A DNA stretch of 64,000 nucleotides from Rhyzopertha dominica (GCA_025024175.1 QCXZ01000138.1:50625092-50689091); one strand, 5' to 3'; shown: positions 46,695 through 60,017, counted from the first letter of the stretch. Notes: a model not told the origin generated them from the sequence alone. Made by a program: numbers and translations.

Positions 46695-48037
46695 CAGGAT
46701 GTTTCAGGAGTGATAATGACCCTGACGAAATTAAAAATGTAACCCAAATACATTTGCAGAGGTAACATTGATAATAAATGTTCATCGTCTTAAGAAATAT
46801 AAAACGTAGAGAGCTGTATAAATTCGTAAATTTTGACATAAACTTCAATCATTTGCTTTAAGTAAATTCGATATTGTAAAACAAATTTTATTTTTGAAAA
46901 ATGTTTATACAATAACATTAATCTAATAAATGCTCAAAATGTCGCCCTATGCTGTTTTCACAAGCTTGAATTCGTGCCCAAAACGATTTTTTGACATGCA
47001 TTGACATTTTTGGAGTGATGGATCTACATGCATCACGTATTTTATTTTCTAAATGCTATACACTTTCAATTGGTGTTTAGTATACTTGCTCTTTTACCAT
47101 TCCCCGCAGAAGAAAATCCAAAGATCCGGGCTTCTCGGTGGCCAAGGATTAATTGAACCTTTTCTTATCCATCGGTTAGGCAAATCCATATCAAAATGAT
47201 TTCGCACTACTCTATGATAATGCGCAGGTGCCCCATCTTGTTGGAACCATAGATCTTGTCTTACTTGTAAATTTACATTTTGGAGAAGTACCGGTAAAAT
47301 GTTTCTTAAAAAGTTTAGATAAGTATTTTCGTTTAAACTATCGCGAAAAAAATAAGGCCCCAATATTCCGCACCAGACATTCGTCGAGTAGATAGTTTGA
47401 AAATGTCCTTCTCGAATTCAACGCGGATTTTCTTGCGCATAATAATGCATTATTAGAAAATCTTGCTTCATCTGAAAAGCAAATGTTCTCACATTCAAAT
47501 TAAGGTGTCCCCGAAAAAAGTTACAAAAAGTCAGTCTTTTAGGATAATCTGTCTCCTTTAGAGCCTGAACCAATAGCAAGTAATACGGATGAAATTGATT
47601 GCCTTTAATTATTCGGTGTATTGAAGACAGACTAATACTGGTTGCTCTTGAGACTACGCTTTGATTAATATGATGATTTTCGTTAATCATTTCCAATACT
47701 CTAATTTCATTGTCAGGGCCTGTTGCTGTTTGTCCTTAAAGTTAATTCAAGTCTCTTGAAGGCAGGAGCTCTTCTATTTGAAAAACGTGGTCTGTATAAA
47801 CGGGCGGCAGCGGAAGCATTTTTCTTGCATTCACCATAAATCTGTTTTTTCATCATTTGAATACATTTTGACTTTTAATAAATACAGTGGCAGGAACCAT
47901 AGCGCATAGCCGTCATGGATTCCTAATTTATTTTTAAAATAATACCATTATGTAAAATAACTACATTGGCTATGAGAATGTATTTTGGGTTGCATTTTTA
48001 ATTTCGTCAGGGTCATTATCATTCGTGAAACATCCTG
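46695..48037 (-). mobile_element. Tc1/mariner-type transposon, copy B, broken transposase
   Basis: A 1343-bp sibling of 35391-36756, flanked by TA, with the same inverted ends (CAGGATGTTTCAGGAGTGAT on the left). The minus strand carries helix-turn-helix remains (SQSVVSRATSISLSSIHRI), YLLLVQALKETDYPKRLTF, a frame-shifted catalytic region, and PYFFRDSLNENTYLNFLRNI with DLWFQQDGAPAHYH (second catalytic Asp) and PPRSPDL near 47120-47330. Frames are broken at least twice, so it is not autonomous. It lies in the predicted 5' UTR intron of MARVEL gene 2, in the same orientation as copy A. Confidence 0.92.
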
Positions 48038-51000
48038 TATATTTGAGGAAGTTTTATATAAAAAAAATCATATATTTAATGTTGTGATTAATAATTATAA
48101 TAATAACTAAGACACCTACAAAAATGAAAGAAAGAGAGTTAACACTGTGGGAAACAGGATAGTTTGTCATATATTAATATGGCAGCGAGCTTCGTCCTTC
48201 TCATTTACTATAACAATTCTAGATAAGTGCAGTTATTGCCACCACTTCAGTTTATAAAACGGTTGCAAAACTACCTAGGTCTAGGCTTTTATATTTCCGG
48301 AGCTAGAATTTTTATAAAACTTGTCCAAAGTGGGACGTTTCCGAAATCCGAAGGCCACCATTCCGAGCATTCATATAAAGTTTCTGTGTTTATTTTTAAC
48401 AATGAAACCGCTAACATGCTAATTTGTTCTGAATCGAAGTTGGTGTACGTCAAAGATGACATCAGATCGCCCTGGAGGGGCACATGGCCTTTGCGCATTG
48501 ATATTTGAGAATGATAACCTCGATTTTACACAAATTAACTTAAATTAAATTACGTAAACTGAAAATAATGGTCGTATTTACTGTAGCCATGCCCATCCAT
48601 AGTTTTCCACCTACACGGTTTGGATCTAGCATAATTATACTTCGGCAAATTCGGTTATGATTCATTCATACCTGCCATAAAGCTGAGTTGTTTAATTTCC
48701 AGGTGTCAACGCATGAAATGTTTAAGACTGTTCGATACGATGCTGGACACTGAAAAGTTTATTACTTCTTTGGCGATGTTTACAACTCAGATTTAGTCAT
48801 TCGGCCTTTATAGAGGTGATTACGTTACGTTATCATTTTATACGGAAATATGACTATACATTGCGATGACATAATTTGCATGCAATTGCGTGTGACCCAA
48901 AGGAAGTAGCTGAATAAAGGTGTGAAAATTTTTGAATGTTGTTAGGCGTAATGCGTATAATAATTTCTCTACGACGTATATAATTACACGACTTTGGAGA
49001 AGTTTAATTTCAATGAAAGATCTTTAATAGCAGCGATAAAGTTTTCGAATGAAGTACGGCGTTGTAAGTGCGTTGGAAATACTAGTGTCAAGGTGTCATA
49101 TTACGCCAGCTATGTACTATAAAACCGTTTTAAGCAGCAAAAGGTTAAGGTAAACATGTCATTCCTGTCTTTCAGGTATTATCCAGATATCTTTGACATA
49201 TTCTTTTATCATATTATTATGACCATTAAAATTTTTGATAATGACAGTGACACTATCACATTCTGATCATGCCTTGTTAGGGCAATCGTCAATATTTACT
49301 TGATAAAATTCGCACCTAATGTAATAGTGCTTATTCAGATCGACAAATCAGTGAAAACGCTCACGGATATACGACACATTAGAGTACGATGTATATTAGC
49401 ATCAAGTAAAAAATTTACCGAAAAGTTCAATAATATCAGTCTAATGTTTTAAGACAGAATTGTAAAAAATTAATAAAATAAAATAGTTGAAGTTCAAAGA
49501 TAAAGATATAGTTAGAAAATCCAGAATTGGAATAAAAAAAGCAAGAAAGAGAAATGGTTAAAAAATATATAATTTAAGAGAACTAAACACAAGATAAAAT
49601 AAAAAAAGTTTCACAAGGTAAATTATTAAAGGAAGCTATCACTGCAAAATTATATGTATTTGCGTATCTCATTGCTCAATGCTAAGACACACGTGGGATG
49701 TTCTAACAAACAGACAAACACCATAACTGTGGTCTGGATCGTATTTAGCATATAATAAACACTACTTGCAGTATTATTATAAGCAACTTTGTCCAATGTC
49801 CAAATATGTGGGTGGTATAATGATGCGTTTGGTGTCTTTATATTTTCACAACGTATTTTTCGATGTTGTGAAGAATAGTGTCAAATAGCTTAAACAATAT
49901 ATGTGAGTCGTAACTCGTATGGAATAACAGGCCTAATTTCTGTAAATATGAATATATACATATTATACATGTAATTAACTCTAATTATGTATGGTTTTAT
50001 AATAATTTTTTGTGAAAAATCGTGTTTTCTAGTAAATTATAAATACGTTATTACTGCAGGTTCGTAATACTTTATTTAGTTACATAAATCTTGCAGAACG
50101 AATTTGCAGCCAGTTAGACGGCATTTCTTGAACTGACACAATTAATTTACTTAAAGAGTATAAATAAAATATAATTTTTCCAAAGCAAACAAGGTTTAGC
50201 TATTTTAAATAAAAACGATTATTTAAACAAAGTTTTTAAATGTCTAACAGTGGATATTTAACAACAAATTAAAAGATCTTTTAGACAAAGTTGAACTAAC
50301 ATTAAAGTTATTTAAATATGCTAAGTTGAAACTATTGTATATAAATCCATTAAAGCTTAATGGACTTCCTAAAATACCCAAAGATAACTGTCCTTTTACC
50401 ATTAAAAATCTAATAGACTTAAGAATTTCAAAATTCTCTTGTCTCTTTCGATATCAATAATTTCCTCCAAAATCATCTACTTTTAAATTGTAACTTACCT
50501 GTGTTACACAAAGGTAATTTGATTTCTTTAATCGTTTTAAACCAATTTTTTCTGTTTCAATAATAAACCTTTCACACAAAATTCAGGTTTAGCAATAGGT
50601 TCGTCATTTAGACCACTTATTGCAGAACCTTTTATGGATAATTTAGAATAAGATATTTTCAAGAATGTTTCCTTTTCTTTCCATATTAAATTCTGTATAT
50701 ATTTAACATAATTTAAGTTACCTTTTATCACCATTCATGTTGAAGAAGCGAAATTTGGTATCCTGTTAAGTTCGTTGATCCAGTCTCACTTACTTTATTT
50801 AAATGATTTTTGTAATTTTAGTAGTCCTATTATAAATTCTTTATTTGATCACTGAATACATGGTTATGTTTTTGTCATGCAGGCTACTTTTAGTTCGAAG
50901 TCAAGTCTATTTATTTCCAATTTTACAACTTTTAATTTAAATTCTTTTGTAATTTATTTGCAAATAAAGTGGATAAAGTTTGGATTTGGTTGAGTTTAAT

Positions 51001-52107
51001 CTTTGAAAAGTAATATAACTAAATATCAGCTTTGAGTAAATGGACTAGTTTACAATAAGTAAGGGTAGTTATGTCACTGGTCTTACAATATAGATTCAGG
51101 TCTCAAATTGTTGAAAAAATAAGATGGTCGTTGCCGAAAAATTAGTCTTTCTGCGAAAAAGATAGAGGTCAGTGTTTTTCTTATGTCCAATTTGGATTAT
51201 GATAAGTGCGACTCTGTATCACTGGAAAATCTCGAAAGCCGGCCCTGCTTTATCGGTCACTAGCCGAAATTATGTCAACGGGCGCCCCCTTAGTACTTGG
51301 CTGACTCACCAGGCCGAGTGCGCAAGCAAAACCATTGATTAAATTCAGTATTCACATCGTGGCGTGTCCGAAACCATGTCCCTGCAGACTCAAACTTATA
51401 GTACGTAATCGCACAGAATAATTGCACCGAAATGCATCCACTTGCATCCTCCTGAGATCATCAGGTCACATAAACGTGCTAAAATTAAATCCCACGCGGA
51501 CACCATCCATAAACACATTTGTGTATTTAAAAATAAAGATTACGGGAATGAAAAAGTATTCGTGTTGTGTGTGATCACCGTGCGTGAGTCTTAATGTTTC
51601 CTGTTGAAATGTTTTGATTGTCTATCCGCAGGTTGGGATAAATAAGCTCATTAAAAGCATTAGTTCATTTAATATTCCCTAACAAAAGTAACGTTTGGTT
51701 ACAGGCTTAACTAGACCCGCTTCTAAGTAACTGCTTTGATCTGCTTTTGAAATTTAGTTTGACATACTCAAAAATAATCAATTAAGGGCTTATGTGGCTC
51801 ATTTATAGTTAATCTTGAGAAATTATCATTCGTCTTTTACTGCCATTTATGTATATAATCAGCTCTTCATCTGACCAATAATATCACGTCAGATAGACTT
51901 GAGCCAAAAATAAGAATTTGGAACATAAACATATACAAAACGAAACAGAAGGCAAAAAGTTCTGTCTCTTTTGTGATAAGTAATTTAAATTAAGATTAAC
52001 ATTTCATCTGTAAATAGAAATTATAGTTTATTACTTGTATGTCGTGCCAAGTATGCATAGCAAGTGGAATTATTCAATATTCGCTGCACATTCTATGAGC
52101 AAACATA
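48038..52107. other. spacer or 5' UTR intron of MARVEL gene 2
   Basis: AT-rich with no supported gene. A 93-codon frame at 48227-48508 (open on both strands) and a GC-richer block at 51230-51420 were inspected and not recognised. Confidence 0.4.
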
Positions 52108-52660
52108 TCAAATTACAGAATACATGTTGAAAAGAATTATCGACATTTGATTTGATTGTTTTGACAATGAAATGCACTGTATACCAACATCCGAAAAAAT
52201 GATCGAGCTTATATATATAGGGCTTTTTAGAACTATTTTCTTCCACTTAGTCCTGTATTTTGCTGTCATTCTAGCTTCGTCCCAGCTGAGTTTTCTCTTC
52301 CTCAACGCCTTGGCAGCTGTCACGTTCCATGTCTTCTGCGGTTTTCCTCTTCTTTTCTTTCCTTGTACTTTTGCCTCCCATGCCAGTTGTGCTGGCCATT
52401 CCTCATTCATTCAGCTGCCCGAACCACTTTAGTTTATTTTCTTCCATAGTTTATTTAATCGACTCTATTTCCAGTTCTTCTCCGATTCTGCTGTATCTTA
52501 TTCTGTCCATTATAGTTACCCCTTTTACACGTCTTAAGTAGTTCTTTTTTGTCTATCACTTAACACCCAGCTTTCACTACCTTGTGTCAATATTGGTCTA
52601 TAACTGGTCTTGTATACCGTCATTTTCGTTTTCTCCGCATTCTAAAGGGATAATAGATTA
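52108..52660 (-). pseudogene. non-LTR retrotransposon ORF2 C-terminal relic
   Basis: On the minus strand the pieces read YKTSYRPILTQGSESWVLSD, GVTIMDRIRYSRIGEELEIE, NKLKWFGQL and EAKVQGKKRRGKPQKTWN in the order found at the C-terminal end of insect LINE reverse transcriptases. Two stops and a frameshift break it. The reverse transcriptase core is absent, and the clade is unsettled (RTE- or Jockey-like). Confidence 0.75.
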
Positions 52661-53092
52661 CAATATCGTTTTAGACATGATACAGAAAAATGTTAATCAA
52701 TTTTGGACTAAACTCTAGTTCTTAAATTAGTTTCCTTTGTTATACGCTTAAATAAAGCTTCCGGACTGATTATGGGTAAATTCTTCATTAAATTAAACTT
52801 AACTTAAACTAATTTCTATTTATCATAAGTTATCTTGTTTGGTGTATGTACCAATTGCTTCCTAATAATCAAAATAAGTCAAAATGTTAGATTACCTGTT
52901 TCCAGGTATACATACAGATATTGAAACGTGACTTTTTTGACATTTTCATCTCGAATAGTTTCTGTAAACTACATTTAAATATTTAAACTCCACTCCACTG
53001 CAAAACCAGAAAGGAACAGCACAATTTTACATTAATATCTCTATATAAGTTGACGTTTCTAAATTTTTTCAGGAGTAGTATCTGCCCCTAAA

Positions 53093-53206
53093 ATGTCGCA
53101 CACAGTGACAGTAACGAGGACGACCACCACCACGACCACTTCAGCAATCATCTTGAACACAGGTTATCTGAAGACATGGCCCGGCTTGCTGAAATTGGCT
53201 GAACTG
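53093..53206 (+). CDS. MARVEL gene 2, exon with start codon
   Basis: It follows acceptor TTTTTTCAG (exon begins 53073, 20 bp of 5' UTR), with ATG at 53093 and donor GTAAGC after LAEL, phase 0, 38 codons. Confidence 0.9.
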
Positions 53207-56200
53207 GTAAGCATGTGGATCACGTTGATCTGCTAGGAGTGACGTAATCGGCGAGTAGGTCAAAGAAATAGGGTGAAGGAGATTCACGTTTGAATTACAC
53301 GTCTGGTCCAAGAAGGTTACCGGCTTTGGTGACCTTAGATTGCCTTGTAAGGAAGAATACTTGCTTACTGTGGTCGGTGATGGAGCTAAAGATTAAAATA
53401 TTTCTTACGTTACGACAATAGAATAAGCCATTTCGAGAAAAACCCGTTTAAAAATTTTTCCCAGCTCAGTATATTATACAAAGAGACTTCTTCTCTTTTC
53501 CAGGATTTGCAAAGTGTGCTTTGGTAACAAAAGCGTATTAAGTGATTTTGACAAGTGGGCCGTGACGTTGAGTTATCTCATGTAATTCTCTTGAAGCAAG
53601 ATTTACACCTAAAAGGACACCACACTCCCGGCTGTTTACTACCATTCATAGAAGACTAGGCGAGTTTGGTTCAATTAAATCTAGAAGGTATGATGTAGGC
53701 AGTAGATGAATCACTCGAAGTGTGAACGCAAAATCCGCGTTCTAAATTGCATTGAAAATAATCCAAATGCGAGTGTAAGATTAATTAAATCAGGAGAATA
53801 TTCCAAGGAATTCAGTGCATGAAATACTAAAAGAGCAACAGCTGTACCCTTATCATTATCAAAAAGTTCAAGCTGTATCTCCTAAAGACTAGGTATATAT
53901 ATATAGTAGTGCAACTCTCTTACCGTTTCTACAACCCTGCAATACTATTTACCTTTCATTTATAGGCACAGTTGGAACGGCACCGGACCCCTCATAAATC
54001 AAACCCTCTCTTTGTGATTTTGCGAATTCCCAGTGCCGGTTTTAAGCCGTTTTAAAACTCGCTTTTTGTGTGTGCAGTGTATATTATTATAAGTAGTTTT
54101 TAATCATTCGGTTAATAAGAGGTTTTTACATCGATCGTTTTTATTTACGTCTCAAAATAAATTGTACGTAGTTTTAGATGAGTAGCAACATTATTTTGCA
54201 CAAGCAAAGTATATCTAGTTATAATGAAATTTGTAATCTAACTAGACAACATGCACATCTGAGCATTTTTTAACATGCAAAGAAAAATCTCGCATTCCTA
54301 AATATTTTTATTTTGATTTTTAACATTCCTGTAATATTTATATCCTGTGAATACGTTGAATGCTGTGCTAGCCGAAAATTATAAACAATACATTTTAATA
54401 CTTTTACAACCTTTTAGCTATTGGAAACATGCGGTTAACGGTTAACATAACTAAATATGTAAACAGAGACAAGTATTTTAAAAGAAAATAATAAGAATAT
54501 ATATTTTTTTATCTAAAACTCTAAATACAAAAAAATAATTCCATACATTATTATTTTTTACAAAAAAATCTAACGAGTTTACACCGACATTACTTAAATA
54601 TATTAGTTATTATCATCATCACTACTGTCAAATTCTGAATCACTGCTAGCATCATCATTAACATGTATTATAAAATTTTGAAAATTTGGGGATACATAGC
54701 TATTTACAGTTCTTTCGTTATACTACTTACCTTTCTACGCACGAAATCTACAACGCGGACATGTATTGTTTCTTCGTATTCCTTTTTTAAGCGTACTCCA
54801 CACTAATCCAATTGTGGCAAACGCATAACTATATGTCCATGTCCTTTCGCTAGTTCATCAACTCGATATTGTTTAGGTATGTTGAGATTTTTTATTATTG
54901 TCAACCTATCTTTTTAGGCAATTTTTTTATTCGGAATTGTAATTTTATTCTTTTCCATGTAATCAATTATTTCAATTTTTTGTAGCTGATGTTGGCGCCT
55001 TGTTCATTAATTTTGAATGATAACTCGCGTTATCCATGACTATAACAGATCCTGGTGGTAGCCCTGGCAGTAATTGCTGCTGAAACCAAGTTTCAAAAAG
55101 TGCAGAGTCCATGTCACAATGGTAGTCAGCAGAACAATTTTGGATCTGTTTCGCTGACAGTAATAAGCCATTTTCCACCCATCCATCACTTCCTCCCGCA
55201 TGAAGAATCATAATTCTTTTTCCTCTCGAAGGTGGTGCTTCCAGAACGCAGTTATTTGTCCCATCTGTCAGACCTTATTTATCAAGTCGTGGGTGTCGTA
55301 CCACGTTTCATCCAAATATACGATATTACGATTTTCTTGGCGGTACCTTCTGATTTCGTTTATATAATCCCATCTCATTCTTTTTAGTCGGGTTGATTCC
55401 ATTATGGACAAACGTTGGTTTAATGTTCTATAATTAAAACCGATGCTCCTCAAGTATTTTCTGAACCACTCTTCGCAATAACTTATTTCATTACCTAATT
55501 ACAAAAGTTTTAATTTCAGATTGCCGTAGTTAGAACTTTATTGTCCTTATACATTTGTTAAATCACTTTTTTAATTTCTATCCCAAGCTCTTTTGATATA
55601 TTGCGTGATTTTCTTGAATTGCCTTTATTTTCAATAATATCTCTCACAGTCGTGTAGGGGACACCAACCATTTCACTTGTCACTTTTAACGGAGCACTGC
55701 ACTCTTTTTTTATAAAAAAATTGTATACTTTTTTTATGATTTCTTTGGCATCTTGGGTAAGGGAACGACGATTCCTCTTGTTTTCTTCAATTTGCACGTC
55801 CATGTCAGCGTCAGCAACTTCATTCTGAGCGGTACTTGGAGCAGCTTTTTCCCAAGGACGGAACATTTTTCGCTTCTCTTGTCTCGCGCACAGAAATACT
55901 AAGGCTGAATGGTAGTTTTGGTTTGACCAGTAGTGAACTTTAAATAATCCGACCCTGCAAAACCATCTTCCGAAAATCGGACCTAAATTTATTGTAATCC
56001 GGTTATTTGCGGTAACTTGTGAGGGGCCGCCTGCTGTTGGAGATGAAAGATAAATTTTATTGCAGGGTTGTAATAACGGTAAGAGAGTTGCATTACTATA
56101 GCTCCTGCAAATTTTTGTAAAACGGACGAAGCTGTATTTGGCCGAGAAGATTTATTTAATGTACCTAATGAACATTATCGGATTTATGAGAATCTTCATT

Positions 56201-59200
56201 TGGATGTAGAACGTGGTTTCCAAAACAGGTTTTCTGTTAACTTAGATGGAATGGTNAGATTTATTTAGGTTTTCCAGGAAAAGATTTGCCTGTTCTATTA
56301 GAAGTATCTCTTCAAATAAGAAATTCCNTGTGGTTGTTTCAAGATGGAGCGCCACTTCATTTAATGTTGATATGAGAGAGCACGTTAGTAATGGACTGGA
56401 CGTGGCGGTTATGTACAGTGCCCTGTAAGGTGGCCTGACTTAATCCTGTGGATTTTTCTCTTGTGGAATGGAAAGAAATAATTTTGAAACGCTATTGTAA
56501 AACTTAGATTGCGTTTAATTGTACTAAAGTAAATATACTTGAATATTGTTTGCAATAAATTTGTCAAAACTATCTTGATGTAAATACACTTTTGTTACCA
56601 AAGCACACTTTGTAAATCCTGGAAAAGAGAAGAAGTCTCCTTGAATATGCTGTGCTGAGCACGTTCAAAAAATCTTTATTCTAAATTGAAAGATAAGGTT
56701 ACAGTTTCAATCATTCGTTATATGCAAACAATCAAAATATGAATTCTACCAATTTCAATGTTATTAAATTGGTAACACATACTACTAGTACATATTTCGC
56801 AAACTATATAAAAGGACCTTCATTTAGAGTTCACCCCCCAGGGATCGAGATTTTATTTTAATTGAAAGGTATAGCTACCTGGTACTTTTAAAATTGTCAC
56901 CCTACTACTTGAGGTGGTAATGCAATAAAAAACTGCGTTTGATGTACTTAATTTTTTTCAAGTCACAGACGTGTAACCTTATTGCTTCTTTTTCTGTTAT
57001 TTACAGCTTCACAGCTCGAAACTCTCATTCTGATTCTCATAAATACAGGCTATTTTTACATATTTGCTCCAGACGTATTATTTAATTCGGTTGACCTAGT
57101 TGCGAAGCCAATCGCGCATGTGCGGCTTTAATCCGTGAGCCACCCACAACACATCCGACTTAAATTTAGCAGATTCGAATGAGATTTTGTAAGCACGTGA
57201 ACCTAAGCTTCGCAGTCTGTTTTGATGAATGTTTGGTCACCTGTTCTCGCCGACTGGAAAGCGAAAACAATCCTCTAATTAAGTTTCCTGAAAGAGGATG
57301 ACTTAATGTGCGAAGCTCGCTCGTTAGGTTATTTGTGTTTGTGATGACGTTAGACTCATGCTGGAGGAATTTGCTTTAATCAGGAATTAGTCATTGGATG
57401 GGGAGTGTTAGCATGTTCTGTCTTTAACACTTTTGCTGTAAATTATGCGAATTGGTTGGATAAATGGAAGTTTTTAAATTATTTTTAAGTTACATTTAAT
57501 TCATTGACGAAGTACCTACATTTTTTGCCCTTCAGATAGTTTATTCGCATAAGAAGAGGGGGAGTGTCTACATGTTTTGGTGTAAACCACAAAAACGAAC
57601 ACAAACTTTATGCTAGAAACGTCCAACCTTCAGCTGCAGAGATGGGCATATCTGTGGTCTTGAATTCTATTAAATTAGCATTAAAATTAGCGAGGCTTAG
57701 CAAATTTGAATGTGTTTTCCTCTTGAAACAAACAAGTTCTTGTACCCTTGACTTTTATTTACACAAGTAGCAGTAATATATAGTGACTCAGGAATGCGTA
57801 CGTAAGCAAACAAAATTTATTCTTATCAATTTTTAGTCCCCACCGGTTACCTGAGGAACTACCATTTTGTTTAATTTGCTGCATATTTACCCTACAGCAG
57901 CTACCTCACGTATGACTATGAAAGTATAAATGTTTAACAGTGTATTCTAATATTAACTCCACTACATGCCTGCTACACGAGTACTATTACTAAAAGCTCA
58001 ACATTTAGCTGGTGTTTACCAATAGAATAAACTTCTTGACAACAGAAATAATTTATAGGTATAAAATACTTTTGCTCATTGCACAAAATATTATAATTTT
58101 TGGGCAAAAACACAAATATCAGAAATATTTTGAGTATACAAGTGAACATTTTTTCCTGCAAGCATAACAGATAACAAGAAGTTCTTACATAGAAATAGTT
58201 TACTAGGTACATATGACTCTGTCGCTGATTAATAACAGGCTTTGGCCATGCAGATAGTTTATTTGACGACTCACTTGCTAATTTGTTTACTACGTAAAAC
58301 TTGTTCTGATGTTTGTCTCAAAACTTGGGAGAACACTACAGGTTCACAAAAAAATATCTGCTTTTACTTATTTAATCGTTCTTCTGACTCAGACGATACC
58401 AGATATATTAGTGAGTGTATTCATTATTATTTTTTTAGGTTCTTTCTATACAATTCTGATCTGCTCTTTAGTTTACTTATTTTTAACTTCCTATATTGTC
58501 ATTTCATTGAGGAAATAGTTACCTTTCTTACTGAAGATATGCCAAATGCTAAAAGCACTTGTCTTTTAAGTTTTGGGTAAGAGTAATACTAATGAGTAAC
58601 AAGTTCACATAATAAGTGACGAATTTTCCTGTGTAGTAAGAAACATTAAATCAGAATAAAGAAAGTTAGTGATGACAGTTGTAATAATCTGTGTACTTTT
58701 CAGATTCTGGGGATCGTGGTGGTAGGATTGGTCAGTTACTATTACAAAAGGTACCAAACCACCATTGGACATATTCCTGAAACATTCTTTCTATTGATGG
58801 CAGTGGCTTTCTTGATCGGAACATTCTGCATTCTTTTCTCCTGTCTGATATCGATATCTACAGCTTCCATAATTGCCAAAACAGTATACGTAAGTATTTG
58901 AGAATATTGAAAATAAACAAATAAAAGTTTATACGTATTTCTAAATTTATCATTGATTTAGGTTTGAAATATGTACCGCAGTAAGTATATCATTTCATAT
59001 TTCTGTGTAGGCTTTCTTTAAGCTTATGCATTTTTGCTATCGTAGGAGTTTCAAAATACTACTTTTGTATTATGTCTTTGAACTTAAAATCTTGAGCTGC
59101 TCAGTTTATAAAACTTTAAAGTCCGATGTTTTACGTCAGTTAAGTCAGAGAAGAAATTGTCAATATCAGACTAGGAGGATTATTAGCATTACAAAGATGC

Positions 59201-59768
59201 AAAAATCAAAAATTGTTGTATATTGCTGTTATAATGTATGGGTTGTTACTCATAAAATGGTCGATTACAAATGTGGATACAAGCTTTTAGGGTGTCTATA
59301 CTTGAATGGCATAGAATATAAACTGATTTAAAAGCCTCCAACCTAATGCTGTTTAAATACAAATTCCTTGGACGAAAACTTTCAAATTTACTGAAATATG
59401 ATGTGTGAGATCTTACAACTAGCATTCTAAACGTTAAAAGCACACTCACTTTATAATTTCCTATAAATGTACCACGTCATTTTTAACAGAAGTCCTATTT
59501 CAGGAAGTGGTATACCATTCAATCGCCTTTATCTTGTACTTGATAGCGAGCATAACGTTTATAGTGGAAGTCAACCGGTACAAGAGCTACTACCATTACG
59601 ATTACGAGCCCTACTTTGCAGCAGGGGTAAGTATTTCAAGCAAAAGGCGACTTATTTAATAAAACCTTCTAATGTGATCGATTTGAATTGCAGGTAATCG
59701 GCTTAGTACTGGCAGGCCTGTATCTGCTCAGCACAATTTTTGCCTACCGGAGCTACAGAGGGTTGTAA
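53093..59768 (+). CDS. MARVEL-domain four-pass membrane protein 2, complete
   Basis: Spliced from 53093-53206, 58704-58889, 59504-59626 and 59694-59768; all introns are GT-AG and phase 0, giving 165 residues and TAA. The N-terminus is a poly-Thr tail ([20 protein letters not shown]) followed by [15 protein letters not shown], the motif that precedes the first membrane segment in all three paralogues here. Membrane segments are at about 39-52, 66-89 ([20 protein letters not shown]), 102-123 and 142-159. A Tyr/His-rich loop ([13 protein letters not shown]) precedes segment 4. The architecture fits MARVEL proteins of vesicle or junction membranes; the exact function is unknown. Intron 1 (5.5 kb) carries the nested transposons. 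The first coding exon begins at an acceptor (TTTTTTCAG, 53072), so an upstream non-coding exon exists, probably near 45.4 kb. A polyadenylation signal lies at 60012. Confidence 0.9.
53477..56645 (+). mobile_element. outer Tc1/mariner-type transposon, interrupted by another
   Basis: Inverted ends match over about 60 bp: AGACTTCTTCTCTTTTCCAG on the left from about 53484, and its complement on the right ending near 56638. A TA dinucleotide follows both outer ends. Excluding the insertion at 53904-56098, about 970 bp remain. The plus strand has decayed transposase pieces: [20 protein letters not shown] on the left of the insertion, and [30 protein letters not shown] and WFQDGA-like remains on the right. 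This is a dead copy. Confidence 0.85.
53904..56098 (-). mobile_element. inner Tc1/mariner-type transposon nested in the outer one
   Basis: About 2.2 kb with inverted ends TAGTAGTGCAACTCTCTTAC and its near-complement on the right (56056-56098), each continuing through CCCTGCAATA for about 55 bp with few mismatches, inside a TATATA target. The minus strand encodes a long transposase in pieces: an N-terminal helix-turn-helix frame from 55866 ([29 protein letters not shown]), then [15 protein letters not shown] with the first catalytic Asp (55340-55300), then [13 protein letters not shown] with the second (55040-55000). The third-acid region is degraded near 54800. Two frame breaks are visible. 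It is younger than the outer element because it interrupts it. Confidence 0.88.
56646..58703 (+). other. MARVEL gene 2 intron 1, right part
   Basis: No supported gene. A GC-richer block at about 57080-57360 without coding potential is a candidate regulatory element. Confidence 0.4.
58704..58889 (+). CDS. MARVEL gene 2, exon 2 (coding)
   Basis: Acceptor CTTTTCAG, donor GTAAGT, phase 0, 62 codons. It encodes membrane segments 1 and 2. Confidence 0.92.
59504..59626 (+). CDS. MARVEL gene 2, exon 3 (coding)
   Basis: Acceptor ATTTCAG, donor GTAAGT, phase 0, 41 codons. It encodes membrane segment 3 and the Tyr-rich loop ending YFAAG. Confidence 0.92.
59694..59768 (+). CDS. MARVEL gene 2, exon 4 (last)
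   Basis: Acceptor TTGCAG after a 67-bp intron. It encodes membrane segment 4 and ends YRSYRGL then TAA at 59766-59768. Confidence 0.92.
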   Translation, partial: VIGLVLAGLYLLSTIFAYRSYRGL

Positions 59769-60011
59769 GAAGCAGGGGAAAGAATAATGATCGTGAATCA
59801 TCTTTGCATTTATTTCTTTTCGTTCATCAAACTTTCAACAAACAGAAATTCTACCTCCTCACACTGCTGCCGAACTACGGACAATTTTTTAGTTACAAAA
59901 TATCGAAAGCGCCCCAGAATGAGTACAAATGTCACTAAGTATGTTTTACAATACCTTGTTATGGTATTTTAGACAAATTCTCGAAAAATGAGATAATTAA
60001 CCACTGGAAGT

Positions 60012-60017
60012 AATAAA
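60012..60017 (+). terminator. candidate polyadenylation signal of MARVEL gene 2
   Basis: AATAAA lies 244 bp downstream of the stop codon on the coding strand, a plausible 3' UTR length. It is the first canonical hexamer I see after the stop. Confidence 0.45.

Noticed and set aside
48227..48508. 93-codon plus-strand frame
   Set aside because: The opposite strand is open over the same region, no family is recognisable and no splice signals support it.
58242..58580. 112-codon hydrophobic frame just before MARVEL gene 2 exon 2
   Set aside because: It looks membrane-like because it is AT-rich (many Phe, Leu and Ile codons), it is intronic, and it lacks the paralogue motifs.
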